64,000 nucleotides of DNA from Pycnopodia helianthoides. Taxonomy: Eukaryota; Echinodermata; Asteroidea; Forcipulatida; Asteriidae. The notes under the pieces were generated by a model that saw only the letters and a list, made by a program, of their open reading frames with translations, was not told the DNA's origin and did no database searches. Location: contig CM063247.1 of the NCBI GenBank assembly GCA_032158295.1, positions 20,374,875 to 20,438,874 of the forward strand, written 5' to 3'. Made by a program: the position numbers and the translations under genes. Positions 58,901 to 64,000 of the stretch are shown here, piece after piece (position 1 is the first letter of the stretch; every line of letters begins with the position of its first letter).

Positions 58901-60563
58901 CGATGATGTATTTTGATTAACGGTCTTACTTAGTGACGGTTGCTATAATAGGCAAATCGGCCAATTATTGTTGCTTCTATTGAGTGTAAACACAACAATT
59001 AAAGATGGTAGGTCCGATTAAAAAACAAAATTAAATAGCTAGTTTTTAATTATAGATTCTTGCACAAAGAAAAACAAACCAATCCGCCAATGATAAGTGA
59101 TAGTTATTTCAAAACTAAATTTTTTTTTTTTTTTTTTGGGGGGGGGAGGGATGCCGACATTATTTCACGTCCATCAGCCACGTACATGTATTTTGTGCAT
59201 TGTCCATGGCATATGCAAAAGTTGTTGTTTGTTTTACGTCTTGAGACAGCATCAACTGCCAACATTCGTTCAGAGAGAAAACCTTTTTTTCTGCGGAAAT
59301 CAGGTCATCAACTTAAATTGGTGCTCGATATGGGGCAGAGGGTACCCCCCTATTGTGTCTTCATTGTGTGCTTGGAATCTCAGGAATTCTTTTGAGGATT
59401 AGGGGGTGGGGGTTCTATACAAGAGGAAAATAGTGTGTTATAGTATGGGAACATTATAGGGGGACCCATATCGGGCAGGCTATAATCAACTTTAATAGAG
59501 AGCCCAACTCGCCCGTATTTTCTTTATCCTCTTTTACCTTGGAACGTGGAGTTTCGCGTTAATCCATTTAATACAAGGGATCGCCTATTAGCCTAGTTTT
59601 TTTTTACAGTTTCTTTTATATTTCTGACCTAGAAACATAGAGCACATTCCCATCGTGGTCTATATCTACGACTTGATTCATGAATGTCACATCTTTGAAT
59701 TTTGCAATCTTGGCATTGGTGATGATTAAGTCTGGTAGCCACAGATGGGACACGTAGTGTGACGTAGGTGGTAGTGGGATATCTTCGGGGTGGCGCAGGC
59801 GCGGATCGCACCAACGCTGCCGGAGGTAGATCGTGACACCGTATTCCTGTAAAAGAAATCAAAACTATGAAGGTTTTTAAAGCACACTAACTTGGAGACA
59901 GAGAAACACAAAATGGGGTCTAAAGTACAACAAAGCTGTCATAGGATAAGCAAACTAAGCAAATCGGGAAGCAATTAGAAAGCAGACAAGCACAAAGTGC
60001 ACATCACTCGCTCATCTAAAGGGTTGCTGAGCCATATTTTAAGCCAGTACTTGCCATTGGCTGCGTCTTTATAGCATTTGGTGCAATCGGGCCCTTGAAG
60101 ATAAAGCAATAATTAGGACCAAATGAGTCGATGTGAGCCGGGCGATAAAATGCAGCGTGTTACGGAGGAAAATATCATTATTCTTTAAAAGGGACTACAA
60201 GGTCAAAGTCAGTTTTGTGATGAAATTATTTTCATTTATAGTTCAAATGAAACTCGCGGAAAAAACTTCACGTCTCTAACCTTACAATGAAATGGTGTAA
60301 AATGCTAGTTGTGTTTCATACCCTTCCAGTGCGAATTTTGTCAACATCCACTGATGTTTCAAGTTATATGAATCTGAACATTTTTGTGATATCTGAATTT
60401 TGATGATATTCAATCAAAACGGCATTGAATTTGACATTTTTACTGACGCACAAATTCCTCTTTGACAGACGCAATTGTTGTTGATACCCAATGACGTCAT
60501 GTTTAAATATCGCTCAGAGTGTTAATTAAATGACATTTTAAATCGTTTAACATAAGGTAAGAG

Positions 60564-60601
<38 letters not shown>

Positions 60602-62663
60602 ACTTTCATTAGGACTTTATCTTTTTGGAAAATGAGTGCATCAGAAAACTAAATTTGACCTTGAAGCCCTCTTTAAAAAAAAAGAGTAAAATATTACAAA
60701 TTAATCATAAATAAATAACTTTTGCGTTATCAAAATGGACATTCCTTTTCAGTTGCATTCAGTATTGAACGCAAACTCACACCAAATTTTGTTTGTGTGT
60801 TTAACTGAAACAGCAACAATAGACTGTGCAAGTCTCCCGCATATCGAAAACTCGAACGACGACTAAATTTCTATGAAATCAAACCTTCTTTTAAAATTAT
60901 ATTTATACAAAATTCTTGAAAATAAAAATACCCGGAGCTAGTTTTCGAAGACAAAATTTTATTTTTATTTAATGAAACACTGAAACAAAATTAAAACTCT
61001 GGGCGAGGAGGTTTACGAAACCTTATCTGCCACTCACGCCCGAATTTGTGCGTCCATCACCTAGATTTAAAGACAACATGACCGTCAGTTAGGCAAAATT
61101 CCTAATTTTTAACAAGTAACCGGAAACAAAGTTCAAGTCTTATTCTTGGGTTTTCTTTGTTATTTTTGTTGAATTGATTTTACTTTCATATTGTTCATCA
61201 CGTAGTATTACATTCCCAACAACATACATAATTTTCATGGCCATAAACTACGTTAAAGGTATTGTACACTTTTGGTAACAGCTCAAAATCAGTGTCCACA
61301 TTTTGTGTGATTAAACATATGCATGAACAAACAAACCTGTGAAAGTTTGAGCTCAATTGGTCATCGAGGTCACGAGAAAATAGTGAAAAGAGATCTTATG
61401 TGTTTTCTGTTTTTTCAAACTATCGCGCGCGATAATTACTATTGTTTTATTCGTTTCTCAGAAACGAAAGCATTTTAGGCAGAAATATTTTAAGGAACCC
61501 TTTCTACCATTACTTACTTTAAATCATGTAAGTTATGTGTGAATCTGTGAACATTGTGTTTTTCGATCTTACCAATAGTGTACAGGGCCTTTAAACTAAA
61601 ATAATGGACAAAACAAAATCCCGCCCACGTAAAACTCCATATGGCTTGGGCCACAACGGGCGAGCCTTACACAGTCTATTGTGCGAGTCTTACACGATAA
61701 ACATCAGGCCGTTGCAAGTGTAATGGTTTGGGGGCGCCCATCAATTAAGTAAAGTTTTGAAATGTATAGTTCTCCCATCTTAGAACGACGCGAACATGGA
61801 AACTCAAACAAACATCATAAATGACTGGGAGACATGCTGCTCGCACTATTGCTAATCCAATCAAACATATTCATTACATAAACAATGCTTCAGCGAATGG
61901 CTTTATTCTCGATATTGCATGACAGAAATTTTACCTGAAATAAAACACATATTCTTTAGAAAACTACACTTACGTAAATCAAAATAACAAAACAAACAAT
62001 GCTTTATTGCTGCAGCTAATGTAATTGTTTCATACTCGATTAAATCTATTGTAAGTATTCACTTATTAGACTTCCCTTTTTATTAATGTAAAGTGCGTAT
62101 AGGAAAGATCAACATTATATGCTAGTATAACTCAGTAACATGCTGATATGCATGTTTGTGTGTATATAGTTTGGGATTTTATACGTGATGATGGACCAAA
62201 AATGTAACTTGTATTTACAGTGAGAAAATAGAATTAGCTGTTGCAAACTGTTAACCAACCCAAAGGACCCGTGGTATGAATGCAAACAATAGTTAATGGC
62301 CTGACGTTTCGGCCCTTTATAGCAGAGTCTTTCTCGAAGTCCAAGTGACATGACAACACGCATAAACAGGTGTACGAGTGAAACATAAGCCGTCAAGTGG
62401 AAAAAAACATTAATAGAGAGAGAGAGAGAGAGAAGCAGAAAGTACACAGAAAAAGCAAGGGGTAAACAATGAATGAGGAAAAAAGGGGGTTTGAGTTTCC
62501 TTTTAGTCTTCAAAGAAGGGACTGAAAATTACAAATAATGAAAATTACAAACTAAAACAACTTTGAAAGTGTTACGTGTATTTGATACCGACCATTAGTT
62601 CTTCGTGTATGTTGTCAAAGCTTGCCAGATATAGGTCTACAGTCACGTTGACAGGGCGACCAG
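52685..62663 (-). CDS. Anion-selective Cys-loop receptor subunit, glycine-receptor-like (5' partial)
   Basis: Minus-strand exons in reading order: 62663-62593, 59846-59629, 58612-58530, 57479-57342, 55635-55406, 54207-54076, 53730-53467, 52918-52685. They join in one frame to 455 residues and TAA. Counting from the first full codon (GRPVNV): Cys-loop C103-C117, second disulfide C163-C174 as in glycine receptors and GluCl, M1 about 187-208, M2 with PAR at 215-217, M3 247-268, cytosolic loop to about 415, M4 416-438. PAR before M2 is the mark of chloride selectivity in this family. Arg32 matches the conserved loop-D Arg, Phe124 the loop-B aromatic, Phe172 the loop-C aromatic. The loop-C Tyr of glycine receptors is Leu167. 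Role: ligand-gated chloride channel in the plasma membrane; ligand unknown. The signal peptide and first strands are missing upstream. Confidence 0.95.
53467..53730 (-). CDS. Channel subunit exon: M3-M4 cytosolic loop
   Basis: 88 codons, RRQTKDAVPPPHQDAQ to DSLDDQHQ, hydrophilic and mixed charge as expected of the variable intracellular loop. Phase 0 at both ends; donor CAG|gtaaga, acceptor ttcaacag. Confidence 0.92.
54076..54207 (-). CDS. Channel subunit exon: M3 helix
   Basis: 44 codons, AIDVWFSVCLMFVIGALLEF then ALVHYIVSLKQ. AID.W..VC..FV..ALLE is the conserved M3 motif of glycine and GABA-A receptors. Confidence 0.96.
54227..54318. repeat. ATCA-type simple repeat
   Basis: Irregular array of ATCA and ATTC tetranucleotides with AATCAATCAATC runs, starting 20 bp from the M3 exon acceptor. 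Confidence 0.75.
54739..54787. repeat. (TTTG)n microsatellite
   Basis: About 12 uninterrupted TTTG units, in the channel gene intron between M2 and M3 exons. Confidence 0.9.
55406..55635 (-). CDS. Channel subunit exon: M1 and M2 pore helices
   Basis: It encodes KFSCIGIKLIFGRKIGYYIL then M1, and M2 as PARVALGVTTVLTMITTTNG. M2 has Ala at 2', Thr at 6' and Leu at 9', the pattern of glycine alpha-2/3 and many invertebrate chloride channels. Phase 1 in, phase 0 out. Confidence 0.97.
56451..57262 (+). repeat. G-rich 13-bp minisatellite, roughly 60 units
   Basis: About 810 bp of variants of GGATGGGTTGAGA, with GGGGTGAGG and AAGGGTTTG subtypes in patches. It lies in the channel intron, about 80 bp downstream of the 57342 splice donor in transcript direction. 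The pre-mRNA strand is C/U-rich (TCTCAACCCATCC). Confidence 0.93.
57342..57479 (-). CDS. Channel subunit exon: loops F and C start
   Basis: It encodes EYTDSDLTYQWDTKMPIEYH to VHRCTRTLRT, including C163, the first Cys of the glycine-receptor-type second disulfide. Phase 1 at both ends. Confidence 0.95.
58530..58612 (-). CDS. Channel subunit exon: Cys-loop
   Basis: An 83-nt exon encoding LGLQLSCSMDFHRFPLDGQA then CEIEMES. The two Cys are separated by 13 residues, with FP.D in the middle, the defining Cys-loop. Donor T|gttagt is a weaker but acceptable GT site. Confidence 0.95.
59319..59485 (+). repeat. Repeat family D, copy 4
   Basis: It begins GGTGCTCGATATGGGGCAGA and ends GGACCCATATCGGGCAGGC, inverted ends with the usual interior (CTTGGAATCTCAGGAATTC). 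It lies about 150 bp from the 59629 exon end. Confidence 0.75.
59629..59846 (-). CDS. Channel subunit exon: ligand-binding domain loops D, A, E
   Basis: It encodes EYGVTIYLRQRWCDPRLRHP then LWLPDLIITNAK and DHDGNVLYVS. LRQ.W.DPRL and W.PDL..TN.K are signature strings of the glycine/GluCl group. Confidence 0.96.
60570..60598 (+). repeat. Poly-A tract
   Basis: An uninterrupted run of 29 A within a channel intron. It may be the tail of an old retroelement, but no body is recognised upstream. Confidence 0.85.
61253..61594. repeat. Dispersed repeat family C, full-length copy
   Basis: It begins TTAAAGGTATTGTACACTTT and ends CCAATAGTGTACAGGGCCTTT, inverted ends. The interior has AACAAACCTGTGAAAGTTTG, AGCTCAATTGGTCATCGAGG and a CGCGCGCG core. 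It gives the clearest view of this family. Confidence 0.7.
62415..62433. repeat. (GA)n microsatellite
   Basis: About nine GA units, close to a GACGTTTCGGCCC phrase (near 62303) of the type seen in dispersed invertebrate repeats. Confidence 0.75.
62593..62663 (-). CDS. Channel subunit exon: first ligand-binding strands
   Basis: 23 full codons: GRPVNVTVDLYLASFDNIHE then ELM. It parallels [20 protein letters not shown] of glycine receptors. NVT is a potential N-glycosylation site. Donor ATG|gtcggt is weak. It starts in phase 1, so an upstream exon exists. Confidence 0.92.
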
Positions 62664-63680
62664 CTGCATTGAGGAATACACAATCGATATTACATCATTG
62701 CCATCCAGCAACATTCTAATTAGTGAATCTTCGTTCGTTTTCGCAATAAAGAGAAGTCGTGCGTGACAACATTGATTGATGGAAGTTACCAAGCTAATAT
62801 CAGACGGATCTAACCCAAAATAATATCAGTCTTTACTATTCAAATTAAAGATGCTAGGTCTGATTTTATAGTCATTTAAAGAGATTCGAGAAATTTATCT
62901 AGCTTTTATTGAAGGTATTGCACGAAACAATCCTCCAATTAACAACTGACAATGAATTATTGTCGAGATCCCGACATTATCTCACGTCCTCCAGCCACTA
63001 ACAAACAATTTTGAATGTCATGTGTATTCTGTACATTGTCCGTGGCATATCATGCGAAAATTTGTGCACGTTTTTTTTTTCAAACGGCATCATCTGTCAG
63101 AAAATGTTCAGAGAACTAAAATATAAATATCTTTCTTCGAAAATCGGGCCACGCAACTGTAATACTTATTCTGGTCATGCCTAATCCTGTTATGAGCGTT
63201 CAAGCAAATGAGGTTTATTCGATTTCATCGAGAGACAAATCTTCATCTGTTTAGCAACCGTCAGTTGGTGGTGAATGTGCTAAAATTCCGGATGTTTTTC
63301 ACAAAATGTTTGATCAGATACACTGCCTGTTTCATAACCCTTGTCGAAATACCATGTTATGTATAAAATAAATAAAAAAATTACAATAAATAAATTGTAA
63401 TAACAAAATTGCAATAGATATATAAAAAATACATAACAAAATTGAAGGGATTATCGGGGACCTCCCGTTGTCCCTCTTTTGTTTGCACTTTTTGGCAACA
63501 GCTCCAGTTGGTTTTGTTCACACTTTCTAATTAGGGACTTACCGGGGATACCATTGTCCTCTTTTGTTATAGGTACCCATCACTACGTCGGTGAGCTATG
63601 CATAATGTTAATTGCAAAACTGTAACAATATTACTGTGCTTGGAATCGTTTAGTTGACACCATAAAATAGCAATGTTACT
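62664..63680. other. Upstream intron of the channel gene, no exon identified
   Basis: No signal peptide or N-terminal exon was found on the minus strand. A strong donor-like CCCCG|gtaagt (near 63544-63553 on the minus strand) has no supporting acceptor. Confidence 0.4.
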
Positions 63681-63826
63681 TGTGTTTGACCCATGCACCG
63701 ATGTGTGTTGAGCACTGTATATTCAGTACTTTTCAGAGTCCAGTTTAAAAACAAATTAAAAATCAGGACTCAGGAAAGAACTGCTGAATATACACATCGG
63801 TGCATGGTGCATGGGTAAAACACACA
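63681..63826. repeat. Long inverted repeat (hairpin)
   Basis: The left arm ACCCATGCACCGATGTGTGT with TATATTCAG is answered by CTGAATATACACATCGGTGC then GCATGGGT. The loop is about 50 bp. Possibly a small foldback element. Confidence 0.65.
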
Positions 63827-63908
63827 CGATATAATTCTTTACCCCCGATGTAAATTTAACATTTATTAAATCGTTGCAGTACTCGCTGCTAAAAATATGA
63901 GACTCGAA

Positions 63909-64000
63909 ATGCCTCTAGCTACCGGGCAACCTCAGTTGGAGTAAGTCTAAAATGGCAAAGGTCTTGGGCAGTGGCGTAACTAAGGGGGCACGGGAGTGTG
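63909..64000 (+). repeat. Copy of the 27218 SINE-type repeat, cut by the window end
   Basis: CCTCTAGCTACCGGGCAACC and AAAATGGCAAAGGTCTTGGG resemble 27216-27290. Confidence 0.45.

Noticed and set aside
63540..63605. Possible upstream exon of the channel gene ending CCCCG|gtaagt on the minus strand
   Set aside because: In the phase that would join the next exon, the only nearby acceptor AG is followed at once by a stop codon. A related sequence nearby (63455-63490) suggests a small duplication instead.

Overview
This is animal nuclear DNA: AT-rich, with short exons flanked by GT/AG introns and crowded with short interspersed repeats. Three genes can be read exon by exon. All three are deuterostome-type proteins, and the repeat style (many small palindromic elements, tRNA-derived SINEs, minisatellites) fits an echinoderm, possibly a sea star. 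The species is an inference. There are no bacterial operons, CRISPR arrays or phage modules, and no rRNA or functional tRNA gene was recognised.

Layout. 1-4627: intergenic, with old direct repeats and one palindromic element. 4628-15931 (+): a complete ubiquilin gene, 13 coding exons giving 591 residues (UBL, STI1 repeats, UBA), behind a promoter with ZNF143-like and YY1-like sites. 15932-19713: ubiquilin 3' UTR and intergenic repeats. About 19714-42300 (+): an anoctamin-8 (ANO8/TMEM16H-type) gene. Fifteen coding exons are secure from 30633 onward; a tiny first exon near 19.5-19.7 kb is only a suggestion. Exons at 39.5 and 40.4 kb carry three single-base deletions against the conserved frame. 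42301-52684: ANO8 3' UTR, a dense repeat cluster and one weak two-exon candidate. 52685-62663 (-): the last eight coding exons of an anion-selective Cys-loop receptor subunit (glycine-receptor-like, 455 residues in the window). Its 5' exons, including the signal peptide, lie beyond 62663 and probably outside the window. ANO8 and the channel gene converge tail to tail.

The three genes do not form a pathway: ubiquilin is a cytosolic proteasome shuttle, ANO8 is a membrane or ER-plasma-membrane tethering protein, and the third is a ligand-gated chloride channel. Introns and spacers are mostly repeat-derived. At least ten dispersed families recur inside the window, several with terminal inverted repeats and some nested. 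Two minisatellites stand out: a 22-bp unit at 28.8-29.1 kb and a G-rich 13-bp unit at 56.45-57.26 kb. I found no evidence of a wholly new biological system. The most useful observations are the clustered frameshifts in ANO8, the altered ligand pocket of the channel, the inverted-repeat element with a target-site duplication, and the nested repeats.
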